NCBI GenBank assembly: GCA_017622085.1 | Contig: JAGARU010000124.1 | Coordinates: 1-64,000, forward strand | Direction of reading: 5' to 3' | From: Clostridia bacterium | Lineage (GTDB): Bacteria > Bacillota > Clostridia > Oscillospirales > CAG-272 | DNA: 64,000 nt | In this document: piece after piece, positions 44,723 through 54,065 of the stretch | Position numbering within the stretch: position 1 is the stretch's first letter | How the letters are laid out: each line of letters starts with the position of its first letter | Made by a program: the position numbers and the translations under genes | The notes under the pieces: generated by a model | What the model was told of the DNA's origin: nothing | The model's input: the letters and a program-made list of their open reading frames with translations, nothing else | Databases searched by the model: none

Positions 44723-44737
44723 GCGCGAAAAAAGCGG

Positions 44738-44766
44738 TTGACATCACCCAAAATTTGTGGTACTAT
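44738..44766 (+). promoter_or_regulatory. Promoter of T-box-valS
   Basis: TTGACA (44738-44743), 17 bases, TACTAT (44761-44766); a TATAAT three bases later is also usable. Confidence 0.75.
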
Positions 44767-44779
44767 AATATGGATATAA

Positions 44780-45020
44780 AATGCACTGACGGGAAGTAGT
44801 AGCATTCGTTTTCGTTTCCAAGAGAGCGGCGGTAGGTGAGAGCGCCGTAAACGGAATTTTGCGAAGTCGTCCCCGAGCAGAGGCGGTGAAGGGAAGTTGC
44901 CCCAGCCGTTTCCGTCCGCCCTACGTTACCGGGGCCTCAAGAGAGCGTGCTTTTTGCACGAATTCAGGTGGTACCGCGCTTAAAACGTCCTGATGCTTCG
45001 GCATTGGGACTTTTTGTTTT
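44780..45020 (+). ncRNA. T-box leader for valyl-tRNA synthetase
   Basis: Long structured leader with AGAGAGCGGCGG and GGTAGGTGAGAGCGCC in stem I, a specifier loop GAAGTC with candidate GTC (Val, 44866-44868), the highly conserved AGGTGGTACCGCG (44966-44978) and a terminator (GTCCTGATGC / GCATTGGGAC, 44987-45010, with T-run). Uncharged tRNA-Val should base-pair to stabilise the antiterminator and switch on valS. Confidence 0.92.
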
Positions 45021-45057
45021 GAAAATCATTATGGAATTATATAGAAAGGAACCTTTT

Positions 45058-47685
45058 ATGAGAAAAGAACTTCCAAAGACTTATTCTCCTTCGGAGTTTG
45101 AGTCCCGCATCTACAACGAATGGTGCGACAAAAAGTATTTTACCCCCATCATCGATAAGAGCAAGCCTTCCTTCAGTATCGTAATCCCTCCGCCCAATAT
45201 TACCGGCCAGCTCCACATGGGTCACGCGCTGGACAATACGCTTCAGGATATCCTGATCCGTTATAAGAGAATGTCCGGCTACTGCACTCTTTGGCTTCCC
45301 GGTACCGACCATGCTTCCATTGCTACGGAGGCAAAGATCGTAGAGGCTATGCGCAAAGAGGGCATTACCAAAGAGGATCTGGGTCGCGACGGCTTCCTTC
45401 GCCGTGCATGGGCGTGGAAGGAACAGTACGGCGGAAGAATCATCTCCCAGCTGAAGAAGCTTGGCTCCTCCTGCGACTGGAGCCGCGAGCGCTTTACCCT
45501 TGACGACGGTTGCTCCGAGGCCGTAAAGGAGGTCTTCGTTCGCCTTTATGAAAAGGGCCTCATCTACCGTGGCGAGCGCATCATCAACTGGTGCCCCCAT
45601 TGCCTTACCTCCATTTCCGATGCCGAGGTTGAGTACGAGGATCAGGCCGGTCACTTCTGGCACATCCGCTATCCCTTCAAGGACGGAAGCGGCTATATGG
45701 AATTTGCAACGACCCGTCCCGAGACCATGCTTGGCGATACCGCCGTTGCCGTAAACCCCAACGACGAGCGCTATAAGGACGTGATCGGTAAGACTCTTGT
45801 AATTCCGCTGGTTGGTCGCGAAATTCCCGTGGTTGCCGACGAGTACGTAGAGATGGACTTCGGTACCGGCGTTGTTAAGATTACCCCCGCGCACGACCCC
45901 AACGACTTTGAGGTTGGCCGCCGTCACGATCTTCCCATCATCAACGTTATGACGGATGATGCTAAGATCACCGAGGATTATCCCGCTTATGCCGGCATGG
46001 ATCGCTATGAGGCAAGAAAGGCAATTGTAAAAGATCTGGAGGCCGGTGGATATCTGGTTCGCGTTGAGGACTACACCCACAACGTAGGCACCTGCTACCG
46101 TTGCGGTACCACCGTTGAACCTCGCGTATCTCTTCAGTGGTTCGTAAAGATGGAACCTCTTGCCAAGCCCGCCATCGATGCCGTTCGCTCCGGCGACATC
46201 CGCTTCGTTCCCGAACGTTTTGATAAGAATTACTTCCACTGGATGGAAAACATCCGCGACTGGTGTATCTCCCGTCAGCTTTGGTGGGGTCACCGCATTC
46301 CCGCCTTCTATTGCGACGACTGCGGCGAAACTGTAATTACCAAGGAAGACCACGCGACCTGTCCCAAGTGCGGTAAGGAAATGCGTCAGGATCCCGATAC
46401 GCTGGATACCTGGTTCTCCTCCGCTCTTTGGCCCTTCTCCACCATGGGATGGCCCCATCAGACCGAGGATCTGGATTACTTCTATCCTACCAACACCTTG
46501 GTTACCGGCTACGATATCATTACCTTCTGGGTATCCCGTATGATCTTCTCCGGCCTGGAATATACCGGCAAGGCACCCTTTGATACCGTTCTGATCCACG
46601 GCTTGGTTCGTGATGCCCAGGGCAGAAAGATGTCCAAGTCCCTCGGCAACGGTATTGATCCCCTCCTGGTAATTGAAAAGTACGGCGCTGACGCCCTTCG
46701 CTTTGCCCTTGCCACGGGTAACTCCCCCGGAAATGATATGCGCTTCTCCGACGAGAAGATCGAGGCTGCCAGAAACTTTGCCAATAAGCTCTGGAATGCC
46801 GCTCGCTTCGTACTCATGAACCTGGATATCGAAACCATCGAAATGCCCGCCGCTGATAAGCTGGCACCCCAGGATAAGTGGATTCTCACCAAGCTGAACG
46901 CCAAGATCGCCGAGGTTCGTGCCGCTCTCGATAAGTATGAAATCGGTATTGCTCTCTCCGCCATCTACGACTTCGTTTGGGATATCTTCTGCGACTGGTA
47001 CATTGAGCTTTCCAAGACCACCTTGTCCGACAAGGGCTCTGAGGCCAATCTGGTTTCTCAGAACGTAATTGCTTACGTTCTTGAAAACATCCTCAAGCTC
47101 CTGCATCCCTTCATGCCCTTCATCACCGAGGAGATCTATCAGTCTGTTCCTCACACCAAGAATTCGGAGAGCATTATGATCGCCGATTACCCTGCGGTAG
47201 ACGAAGCACTCGAATTCGCGGCAGATGCCGAAATTATGGAAAACGTAATTGAAGCCATCACCGCAATCCGTGCACGCCGTGCCGAAATGAACGTTCCTCC
47301 GTCAAGAAAGGCAAATGTCTATATTGTTTCCTCCCGTGCCGATGTATACAACGAAAGCACCTTCCCCTTCTTCTCCAAGCTTGCTTCTGCCTCCGCCGCT
47401 ACCCGTGTGGATAGCTTTGAGGGTGAGAAGGCCGTTCAGATCATTACCCCCAGCGCAACCATCTATATCCCCATGTCCGACATGGTAGATACGGAAAAAG
47501 AGCGCGCACGTCTGATGGCTGAGCTGGCCAAGACCGAGGAAGAGATCCTCCGTCTGGTTAAAAAGCTGGCAAACGAGGGCTTTGTAGCCAAGGCTCCCGC
47601 CGCCGTTGTTGAGGGCGAGCGTGCCAAGCTGGAAAAGTACAAGAGCACCAAGGCCGGTATTGAAGAGGCAATTGCCGCTCTTTGA
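45058..47685 (+). CDS. valS: Valyl-tRNA synthetase
   Basis: 875 residues from ATG 45058. Class I signature HIGH-equivalent in [15 protein letters not shown] and KMSKS in [11 protein letters not shown]. Editing domain with [19 protein letters not shown], a two-Cys-pair zinc motif, and the C-terminal arm coiled coil ([19 protein letters not shown]). Charges tRNA-Val. AAAGGAACC ribosome binding site; regulated by the T-box. Confidence 0.98.
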   Translation: MRKELPKTYSPSEFESRIYNEWCDKKYFTPIIDKSKPSFSIVIPPPNITGQLHMGHALDNTLQDILIRYKRMSGYCTLWLPGTDHASIATEAKIVEAMRKEGITKEDLGRDGFLRRAWAWKEQYGGRIISQLKKLGSSCDWSRERFTLDDGCSEAVKEVFVRLYEKGLIYRGERIINWCPHCLTSISDAEVEYEDQAGHFWHIRYPFKDGSGYMEFATTRPETMLGDTAVAVNPNDERYKDVIGKTLVIPLVGREIPVVADEYVEMDFGTGVVKITPAHDPNDFEVGRRHDLPIINVMTDDAKITEDYPAYAGMDRYEARKAIVKDLEAGGYLVRVEDYTHNVGTCYRCGTTVEPRVSLQWFVKMEPLAKPAIDAVRSGDIRFVPERFDKNYFHWMENIRDWCISRQLWWGHRIPAFYCDDCGETVITKEDHATCPKCGKEMRQDPDTLDTWFSSALWPFSTMGWPHQTEDLDYFYPTNTLVTGYDIITFWVSRMIFSGLEYTGKAPFDTVLIHGLVRDAQGRKMSKSLGNGIDPLLVIEKYGADALRFALATGNSPGNDMRFSDEKIEAARNFANKLWNAARFVLMNLDIETIEMPAADKLAPQDKWILTKLNAKIAEVRAALDKYEIGIALSAIYDFVWDIFCDWYIELSKTTLSDKGSEANLVSQNVIAYVLENILKLLHPFMPFITEEIYQSVPHTKNSESIMIADYPAVDEALEFAADAEIMENVIEAITAIRARRAEMNVPPSRKANVYIVSSRADVYNESTFPFFSKLASASAATRVDSFEGEKAVQIITPSATIYIPMSDMVDTEKERARLMAELAKTEEEILRLVKKLANEGFVAKAPAAVVEGERAKLEKYKSTKAGIEEAIAAL

Positions 47686-47711
47686 TCAGAAGCGCGATTT
47701 TAGTCAAGTGT

Positions 47712-47747
47712 AAAACAGCAAGAGCTTCGGCCCTTGCTGTTTTTTTC
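47712..47747 (+). terminator. Terminator of valS
   Basis: Stem ACAGCAAGAGC / GCCCTTGCTGT with TTCG loop and a long T-run. Confidence 0.88.
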
Positions 47748-47799
47748 TGCATTAAGAGCGCCCCTTTTCGCATATGTATTTGTGAAGGGAGGGGTATCA

Positions 47800-48213
47800 A
47801 TGGAACGCAAGGAAAGACGCTTTCGCCGGGACGGTCGTGCGCTCTGTATTTTTGTGTCCGAACGTCAGATCACCGGTATTCCGCGCGCCGACGCCTTATA
47901 CGAACGCTTTTGCACGTCCGCCGAGCATCACGCGGAGCACAGAGTAACGGAGCAGGTGTCCGCGCAGTATGAGGCAGACGAAAATCCGCGGAAAAAATTC
48001 CGCTTTTCTCCGGCACTCTGTCGGTGCCGGATCGCGGTGACTTGTCGGGAGGACGCGGTAGAGGTGCAGGGCGAGTACGTAGCCGCAGGAAGAACGGTTT
48101 GCCGCTTTCTTCACCGGTGGGATCCCGCGCTCGGCCTGATTCTTTTGCCCGGGCGGCGGCGTATGGGTAAAAATGCAGGGAAAATACCGATTTTTCGACG
48201 ATTCTTTCGTTAA
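47800..48213 (+). CDS. Hypothetical basic protein, 137 residues
   Basis: From ATG 47800 with GGGAGGGG upstream. Very Arg-rich at both ends (RRFRRDGR and GRRRMGKN), with several Cys and no membrane helix or known motif. It could bind nucleic acid, but that is inference. It stands alone between valS and the oxidoreductase gene. Confidence 0.6.
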   Translation: MERKERRFRRDGRALCIFVSERQITGIPRADALYERFCTSAEHHAEHRVTEQVSAQYEADENPRKKFRFSPALCRCRIAVTCREDAVEVQGEYVAAGRTVCRFLHRWDPALGLILLPGRRRMGKNAGKIPIFRRFFR

Positions 48214-48217
48214 ATTC

Positions 48218-48247
48218 TTGCAAAAGCAGGGCGCATTGTGTTATAAT
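48218..48247 (+). promoter_or_regulatory. Promoter of oxidoreductase gene
   Basis: TTGCAA (48218-48223), 18 bases, TATAAT (48242-48247). Confidence 0.7.
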
Positions 48248-48312
48248 AAAAATGGAGTGATTTTGCTTAACTGCCCGACAGAAGAAAGCGCTCCAAGGAA
48301 AGGAAAACGACT

Positions 48313-49431
48313 ATGAAAATCGGAATGCTTGGCTTCGGTTCCATGGGCAAGACCCATACCTGGTGCTTAAAAAATATCCCGTTCTTCTATTCCTCTTATC
48401 CGGAAATCGAGCTGGTCGGCGTGTGCGCCGCTCACTACGAAAAGGCTCTGGCGGCGAAAGAGGCGTATGGCTTCCGCTTTGCGGCTAAGACCGAGGATGA
48501 GATCATTTACTCAAACGAGATCGATACGGTGGACGTGTGTACCCCCAACTGCTTCCACTATGAAACCTTAAAAAAGATTATTTTGGCGGGAAAAAACGTA
48601 TACTGTGAAAAGCCCCTCTGTGTGACGGCGGCGCAGGCCGAGGAGGTCGCCCGACTGGCCAAGGAGCAGGGAGTCACCGCACAGATCGTGTTTAACAACC
48701 GCTTTATGACCGGACCCCTCCGGGCCAAGGAGCTGATCGAGGAGGGCCGCCTTGGACGCATCCTCAGCTTCCGCGGCACGTACCTTCACGCTAGCTGTGC
48801 CGACCCCGATAAAAAGGCGGGCTGGAAGCAAAACCGTGACATCTGCGGAGGTGGCGTGCTCTTTGATCTGGGCTCCCATATTCTTGACCTGATGTATTAT
48901 CTTTGCGGCCCCTATAAGAGCGTTTACGGCAAGTCTCAGATCGCCTATCCCACCCGCCTCGGTATGAATGGGGAGGAGTGGCAGACCAACGCGGATGAAG
49001 CCTTTTACGTCTGCGCCGAAATGGAATGCGGCGCCGTCGGAACGGTGGAGGCCAGTAAAATTGCCGTGGGCTCAAACGATGATTTGTCCTTTGAGATCCG
49101 TGGTACCAAGGGCAGTCTGAAATTTGACCTGATGGAACCCAACTTCCTGTGGTTCTACGATGGCACCGCCTCCGATGGAAGCTACGGCGGTGACCGTGGT
49201 TTTACAAAAATCGAGTGTGTCGGCCGTTATCCTGCTCCCGGCGGCATCTTCCCGTCCTTCAAGGCGCCCATCGGCTGGCTTCGCGGTCATATGGAAAGCT
49301 ACCGCCAGTTCTTGGTGGCTTGCGAGGATAAGGGCGCAACGGCTCCCAGCTTTGAGGACGCGGCTCACATTCAGCGCGTTATGGAGCGTGCCTACGAGTC
49401 TGACCGGCTGGGCAAGAGATTGGACGTCTGA
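48313..49431 (+). CDS. Gfo/Idh/MocA-family oxidoreductase
   Basis: 372 residues. N-terminal Rossmann fold with GMLGFGSMGKTH, followed by DTVDVCTPNCFHYE and the EKPL motif (VYCEKPLCVT) with the catalytic lysine; C-terminal beta-sheet domain with GGVLFDLGSHILDLM. Uses NAD(P) on a sugar or cyclitol. Substrate unknown; the accessory glycan genes elsewhere in the window make a sugar likely. Directly followed by coaE. Confidence 0.92.
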   Translation: MKIGMLGFGSMGKTHTWCLKNIPFFYSSYPEIELVGVCAAHYEKALAAKEAYGFRFAAKTEDEIIYSNEIDTVDVCTPNCFHYETLKKIILAGKNVYCEKPLCVTAAQAEEVARLAKEQGVTAQIVFNNRFMTGPLRAKELIEEGRLGRILSFRGTYLHASCADPDKKAGWKQNRDICGGGVLFDLGSHILDLMYYLCGPYKSVYGKSQIAYPTRLGMNGEEWQTNADEAFYVCAEMECGAVGTVEASKIAVGSNDDLSFEIRGTKGSLKFDLMEPNFLWFYDGTASDGSYGGDRGFTKIECVGRYPAPGGIFPSFKAPIGWLRGHMESYRQFLVACEDKGATAPSFEDAAHIQRVMERAYESDRLGKRLDV

Positions 49432-49432
49432 T

Positions 49433-50026
49433 ATGAAGGTGCTTGGAATGTGCGGCGGCTCCGGCGCCGGCAAGGGCTACGTCTGCCAGTGCTTTGCCGC
49501 TCACGGAATCCCCTCCATCGACACGGATGCCGTCTATCATAGCCTGACGGATCGCTCCTCTCCCTGTACGGCGGAGCTGGAGGCTTACTTTGGTCCATCC
49601 GTCCTGCACGGAGACGGCTCGCTGAACCGTACCGCCCTGGCCGCCATCGTCTTTGCTCCCGACGGCGGGGAAAAACTAAAAAAATTGAATGAGATCACTC
49701 ATAAATACATAAAGACCGAGGCGGAAAAGGAAATCGAACGCCACCGACAGGCTGGTGCTCCTGCGGTGATCGTCGATGCCCCGGCTCTGTTTGAGAGTGG
49801 CTTTGACCGTATGTGCGACCGCGTGATCGGTGTGTTCGCCCCCCGTGAAAAACGGATCGAGCGCATCCTGCGCCGGGATGGCATCACCCGGGAACGGGCG
49901 GAGGCAAGGCTGGCTAAGCAAATTCCCGATGCAGAGCTCCAAGCCCGATGCCACTACTGCATCTTCAACGGTGGCGAGGACGTGGAGCGTCAGGTCGAAG
50001 CAATAATTTCTGATATTACGGAGTGA
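49433..50026 (+). CDS. coaE: Dephospho-CoA kinase
   Basis: 197 residues from ATG 49433. P-loop GGSGAGKGY, then DTDAVYHSL and the lid RILRRDGITRERAEARL. Phosphorylates dephospho-CoA to CoA, last step of CoA synthesis. Weak ribosome binding site; translated from the oxidoreductase transcript. Followed by a transglycosylase gene starting 8 bases later. Confidence 0.95.
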   Translation: MKVLGMCGGSGAGKGYVCQCFAAHGIPSIDTDAVYHSLTDRSSPCTAELEAYFGPSVLHGDGSLNRTALAAIVFAPDGGEKLKKLNEITHKYIKTEAEKEIERHRQAGAPAVIVDAPALFESGFDRMCDRVIGVFAPREKRIERILRRDGITRERAEARLAKQIPDAELQARCHYCIFNGGEDVERQVEAIISDITE

Positions 50027-50033
50027 TGGATTC

Positions 50034-50570
50034 TTGCGCATACAACGCTTTTTGGCCGCCATGGTGCTTTGCACCGTTACCCTTGTTCTTCTGCATTCGG
50101 CGCTTCGGTATCACGAAATGCGCGCGTACCCCCTTTGTTATGAGAGGGAAGTGACCCGCTGGGCAGAGGCCTACGGTGTACCCGAGCCCATCGTCTACGC
50201 AGTGATCCGGGTGGAAAGCCGCTTCGATCCTGCCGCCGTGTCCCCGGCCGGTGCCAAGGGCTTGATGCAGTTGACGGATATCACCTTTGAGTGGATCCGC
50301 TCAAGGATCGGTCAGGACGGCGACCACGTGTTTGCGCCGGATACCAACATTCAATACGGCGTATATTACCTGTCCTATCTTTACGGACGGTTTGGCGACT
50401 GGCCCACCGCCTTCGCTGCCTATAACGCAGGCCCCAATCGGGTGGCCGGGTGGATCGAGGAGTACGGCTCCTCGGAGGTGATCCCCTATCCGGAAACCAG
50501 AGAGTATCTCGTCCGCGTAGAGGCCGCCATTCAAAAATACGAAAAATTATATTTTCTAAGGAGACAATAA
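50034..50570 (+). CDS. Lytic murein transglycosylase (SLT domain)
   Basis: 178 residues from TTG 50034 with GGAGTGAT upstream. A single membrane anchor or signal sequence, then an SLT fold: VIRVESRFDPAAVSPAGAKG (catalytic Glu in VES), LMQL, YLSYLYGRFGDW and FAAYNAGPNRV. Cleaves peptidoglycan glycan strands outside the membrane. Next to coaE and the aminopeptidase. Confidence 0.92.
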   Translation: MRIQRFLAAMVLCTVTLVLLHSALRYHEMRAYPLCYEREVTRWAEAYGVPEPIVYAVIRVESRFDPAAVSPAGAKGLMQLTDITFEWIRSRIGQDGDHVFAPDTNIQYGVYYLSYLYGRFGDWPTAFAAYNAGPNRVAGWIEEYGSSEVIPYPETREYLVRVEAAIQKYEKLYFLRRQ

Positions 50571-50573
50571 ATC

Positions 50574-51971
50574 ATGAGCGAAAAAACCAAGGCACAGGAG
50601 CTTAAGGACAAGCTCTTCTACAAAAAGAAAAACGTGTTCGAGGAAAGAAGTGAAGAGGAGATCGACCGCGCCTATGCGTACGCCGAGGGCTACAAGAAGT
50701 ACCTTGATAACGCAAAGACCGAGCGCGAAGCCGTAAATGCCGCCATCCAGCTGGCAAAGGAAGCCGGCTACGTGGAGTACACCCTCGGGGACGAGCTGAA
50801 GGCCGGCGGAAAGTACTATCTGAACAACCGCGGCAAGAGCCTCTTCCTTGTAAAAATGGGTACCGAGAGCCCTGAGTGCGGCGTGCGCATCAATGCCGCC
50901 CACATCGACTCTCCCCGTCTTGATCTGAAGCAGCATCCCCTCTATGAGGATAACGGCTTCGCATATCTTAAGACCCACTACTACGGCGGTATCCGCAAGT
51001 ATCAGTGGACCACCATTCCGCTGGCTCTCCACGGCGTGGTAACCAAGATGAACGGCGAGACCGTGGACATTGTGATTGGTGAGGATGCGAACGATCCCAT
51101 CTTCTGCATCACCGACCTTCTCCCCCACCTGGCCTCCAATCAGTCCCAGAAGCCTTTGGGCACTGCCTTTGAGGGTGAGGGCCTCAATCTGATGATCGGT
51201 TGCCGTCCCTACCGCGACGACGAGATCGACCAGAAGATCAAGCTGAACATGATGGCGATCCTGAACGAGAAGTACGGCATCGTTGAGTCCGACTTCATCA
51301 GCGCAGAGCTGACCGTAACTCCCGCCATGAATGCAAGAGACCTTGGCCTTGACCGCGCGCTGATCGCCGGCTACGGCCACGACGACCGTGTTTGCGCTTA
51401 TCCCGTAATCACCTCCATCCTTGAGGATGAGGGAACCGAGCATACCCTTATCGGCGTTCTTGCCGATAAGGAGGAAATCGGCTCCTGCGGTGCAACCGGT
51501 ATGCGTTGCCGCCTCTTGGCAGACCTGATCGATGAGATCGCCCGTGAGACCGGCACCAATGCAAACGTGATCCGCGCCAACTCCATGTGCCTCTCCGCTG
51601 ACGTTTCTGCCGGCTTCGATCCCCTCTATCCCGAGGTATTCGAAAAGAGAAACTCCGCCCTCCTTTCCTGCGGCGTGGTTATGAGCAAGTATACCGGCGC
51701 ACGCGGAAAGAGCGGCTCCAATGACGCATCCGCCGAGTACGTCGCCAAGGTTCGTGCCATCTTTGAGGCGAACGACGTAATCTGGCAGACCGCTGAGCTG
51801 GGTAAGGTAGACGCCGGTGGCGGTGGAACCGTTGCCGCTGACGTAGCCAACCACAACATTGATACCGTGGATCTTGGCGTACCGGTTCTTTCCATGCACG
51901 CTCCCATGGAGGTTATCTCCAAGGCCGACCTTTACGAGACCCATAAAGCCTTCTGCGCTTTCTGCAAATAA
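50574..51971 (+). CDS. M18-family aminopeptidase
   Basis: 465 residues. Dinuclear zinc peptidase: AHIDSPRLD (metal His), GHDDRVCAY (bridging Asp region), DKEEIGSCG (catalytic Glu-Glu), ADVSAG and MHAPME (last His). Cleaves N-terminal residues from peptides in the cytoplasm. GGAGACAATAAATC before ATG 50574. Core gene by conservation, position in a housekeeping cluster. Confidence 0.94.
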   Translation: MSEKTKAQELKDKLFYKKKNVFEERSEEEIDRAYAYAEGYKKYLDNAKTEREAVNAAIQLAKEAGYVEYTLGDELKAGGKYYLNNRGKSLFLVKMGTESPECGVRINAAHIDSPRLDLKQHPLYEDNGFAYLKTHYYGGIRKYQWTTIPLALHGVVTKMNGETVDIVIGEDANDPIFCITDLLPHLASNQSQKPLGTAFEGEGLNLMIGCRPYRDDEIDQKIKLNMMAILNEKYGIVESDFISAELTVTPAMNARDLGLDRALIAGYGHDDRVCAYPVITSILEDEGTEHTLIGVLADKEEIGSCGATGMRCRLLADLIDEIARETGTNANVIRANSMCLSADVSAGFDPLYPEVFEKRNSALLSCGVVMSKYTGARGKSGSNDASAEYVAKVRAIFEANDVIWQTAELGKVDAGGGGTVAADVANHNIDTVDLGVPVLSMHAPMEVISKADLYETHKAFCAFCK

Positions 51972-52011
51972 AAAAAATACATAGGAATGTTTCCCGAAAG
52001 GATGAAGAAAA

Positions 52012-52974
52012 ATGAGCAACATTTATACTGACCTTTATGAGTATGGCTTGATTCCCGTTATTAAGATCTCCGACGTTGAAACTGCAGTTCCTCTGGCCAA
52101 GGCACTTTGTGCCGGCGGACTCCCCGCGGCAGAGATCACCTTCCGCACCGATTGCGCCGCTGAGGCTATTGCTGCCATCACCAAGGAGCTCCCCAATATG
52201 CTGGTTGGTGCCGGAACCGTTCTCACCCCCGAGCAGGCAGACCGTGCCGTTGCCGCAGGTGCTAAGTTCATCGTAAGCCCCGGCCTTAATCCTGCTGTTG
52301 TTAAGCATTGCCAGTCCATCGGCGTGCCGATCCTTCCCGGCTGTGCTACCCCCTCCGAGATCGAGCAGGCTCTTGAGCTTGGCCTGTCCGTTGTTAAGTT
52401 CTTCCCCGCAGAGGCAGCCGGCGGCCTTCCTATGATCAAGGCTATGAGCGCTCCCTACGGCGGCGTTAAGTTCATGCCCACCGGCGGTATCAACGAGGAG
52501 AACCTTCTCTCTTACCTCAACTTCAATAAGATCGTTGCCTGCGGCGGTAGCTTCATGGTAAAGGATTCTCTCATTAACGAGGGCAAGTTCGACCAGATCA
52601 CCGCTCTTACCCGCGCGGCTGTGAACAAGATGCTGGGCTTCGAGCTGGCTCACGTTGGTGTAAACTGCGCCGACAAGGACGTCGCCATCAAGACCGCTAC
52701 TCTGATTTCCACCCTCTTCGGTATGGAAGTTAAGACCGGCAATTCCTCCACCTTCGTTGGCAAGGCCTTCGAGATGATGCACGAGCCCTATCTTGGCGCA
52801 AACGGCCATATCGCCATTGCAACCAACTTCATTGAGCGTGCCGTTGCTTACTTCAAGCGCATGGGCATCGCCTTCAACGAGGAGAGCCGCAAGACCGATG
52901 CAAAGGGCAATCTGAAGGCGATCTACTTTGCCGATGAGTTTGCCGGCTTTGCCATCCACCTTGTACAGAAATAA
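52012..52974 (+). CDS. eda: KDPG/KHG aldolase fused to VOC domain
   Basis: 320 residues. Residues 1-215 are a class I KDPG/KHG aldolase: GAGTVLTPEQADRA, PGCATPSEIEQA, and KFFPAEAAGG with the Schiff-base Lys129; Glu41 (AEITF) is the partner acid. Residues about 215-320 are a glyoxalase/VOC-type domain (HVGVNCADKD, then YFKRMGIAF and FAIHLVQ). The aldolase makes pyruvate from 2-keto-3-deoxy-6-phosphogluconate or 4-hydroxy-2-oxoglutarate. The fused VOC domain may act on a reactive aldehyde. Stop overlaps the prfA start codon (TAATG). Confidence 0.92.
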   Translation: MSNIYTDLYEYGLIPVIKISDVETAVPLAKALCAGGLPAAEITFRTDCAAEAIAAITKELPNMLVGAGTVLTPEQADRAVAAGAKFIVSPGLNPAVVKHCQSIGVPILPGCATPSEIEQALELGLSVVKFFPAEAAGGLPMIKAMSAPYGGVKFMPTGGINEENLLSYLNFNKIVACGGSFMVKDSLINEGKFDQITALTRAAVNKMLGFELAHVGVNCADKDVAIKTATLISTLFGMEVKTGNSSTFVGKAFEMMHEPYLGANGHIAIATNFIERAVAYFKRMGIAFNEESRKTDAKGNLKAIYFADEFAGFAIHLVQK

Positions 52975-54050
52975 TGTTCGAAAAATTGGCGCACTCTGAG
53001 GAGAGGTACGAGCGGATCGAGGCCGAGCTGTCCGAGCCGTCCGTCCTCTCCGACGGGGACAAATACCGCAAGCTGATGCTGGAATATAAAAATTTGACAC
53101 CGCTTGTGGAAAAATTCCGCGAGTACCGACAGGTGAAAACCGAGGCGGAGGATGCCGCAGCTATGATGGAGGAGGAATCCGACCGGGAGCTGCGCGCCAT
53201 GGCCGCCGAGGAGTGGAAGCTCTGTCGGGACAAGCTGGCGACCCTTGAGGAGGAGCTGAAATTCCTTCTGATCCCCCGGGATCCCAACGACGACAAAAAC
53301 GTAGTCGTGGAGATCCGAGGCGGCGCGGGCGGGGAAGAGGCGGCGCTGTTCGCCTACGTCCTTTACCGTATGTATACCATGTATGCCGCCGATGCCGGCT
53401 TCCGCACGGAGCTGCTGGGCTGTAACGAAACGGAGCTGGGCGGCTTTAAGGAAGTTACCTTCATGGTCAGCGGCGACGGCGCTTACTCCAAATTCAAGTT
53501 TGAAAGCGGTGTGCACCGTGTCCAGCGCGTGCCGGAAACGGAAACCCAGGGTCGCATTCATACCTCAACCGCCACCGTGGCCGTTTTGCCGGAGGCGGAG
53601 GAGGTGGAGGTGGACATCCCCATGACCGACGTGGAGATCGAAACCTGCAAAAGTAGCGGCGCCGGTGGCCAGCACGTCAACAAAACGGAATCGGCCATCC
53701 GCTTGATCCATAAGCCCACCGGAATCGTGGTGGAGTGCCAGGACGAGCGTAGCCAGTATAAAAATAAGGACAAGGCCTTTCGCGTGCTTCGCGCCAAGCT
53801 GTACGATATGAAGCAGAAGGAGCAAAGCGACCGCATTGCCGGCGAGCGAAAGAGTCAGGTAGGTACGGGCGACCGCAGTGAGCGCATACGCACGTATAAC
53901 TACCCCCAGGGCCGGGTAACCGACCACCGCATCGGAAAAACGATCTATTCTCTTGACGCCTTCTTGAACGGAAGCATCACGGAGATCACCGATGCCTTAG
54001 CGGCCGCCGATGCGGCGGAAAAGCTGAAAAATAACACGGAAACCGTATAA
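52974..54050 (+). CDS. prfA: Peptide chain release factor 1
   Basis: 358 residues, typical RF1 length. GGQ motif in SGAGGQHVNKTES, catalytic core, and a peptide anticodon region. Releases peptides at UAA and UAG. Translationally coupled to the aldolase gene through one overlapping base. Followed by tsaC, a common order in Firmicutes (prfA, tsaC). Confidence 0.97.
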   Translation: MFEKLAHSEERYERIEAELSEPSVLSDGDKYRKLMLEYKNLTPLVEKFREYRQVKTEAEDAAAMMEEESDRELRAMAAEEWKLCRDKLATLEEELKFLLIPRDPNDDKNVVVEIRGGAGGEEAALFAYVLYRMYTMYAADAGFRTELLGCNETELGGFKEVTFMVSGDGAYSKFKFESGVHRVQRVPETETQGRIHTSTATVAVLPEAEEVEVDIPMTDVEIETCKSSGAGGQHVNKTESAIRLIHKPTGIVVECQDERSQYKNKDKAFRVLRAKLYDMKQKEQSDRIAGERKSQVGTGDRSERIRTYNYPQGRVTDHRIGKTIYSLDAFLNGSITEITDALAAADAAEKLKNNTETV

Positions 54051-54065
54051 CGTAAGGGTGAAAAC

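Noticed and set aside
45037..47154. Long minus-strand frame opposite valS
   Set aside because: Shadow of a biased gene. valS has HMGH and KMSKS motifs.
50556..53100. Minus-strand frames opposite the aminopeptidase and aldolase genes
   Set aside because: Shadows; the plus-strand products have complete metal and Schiff-base motifs.
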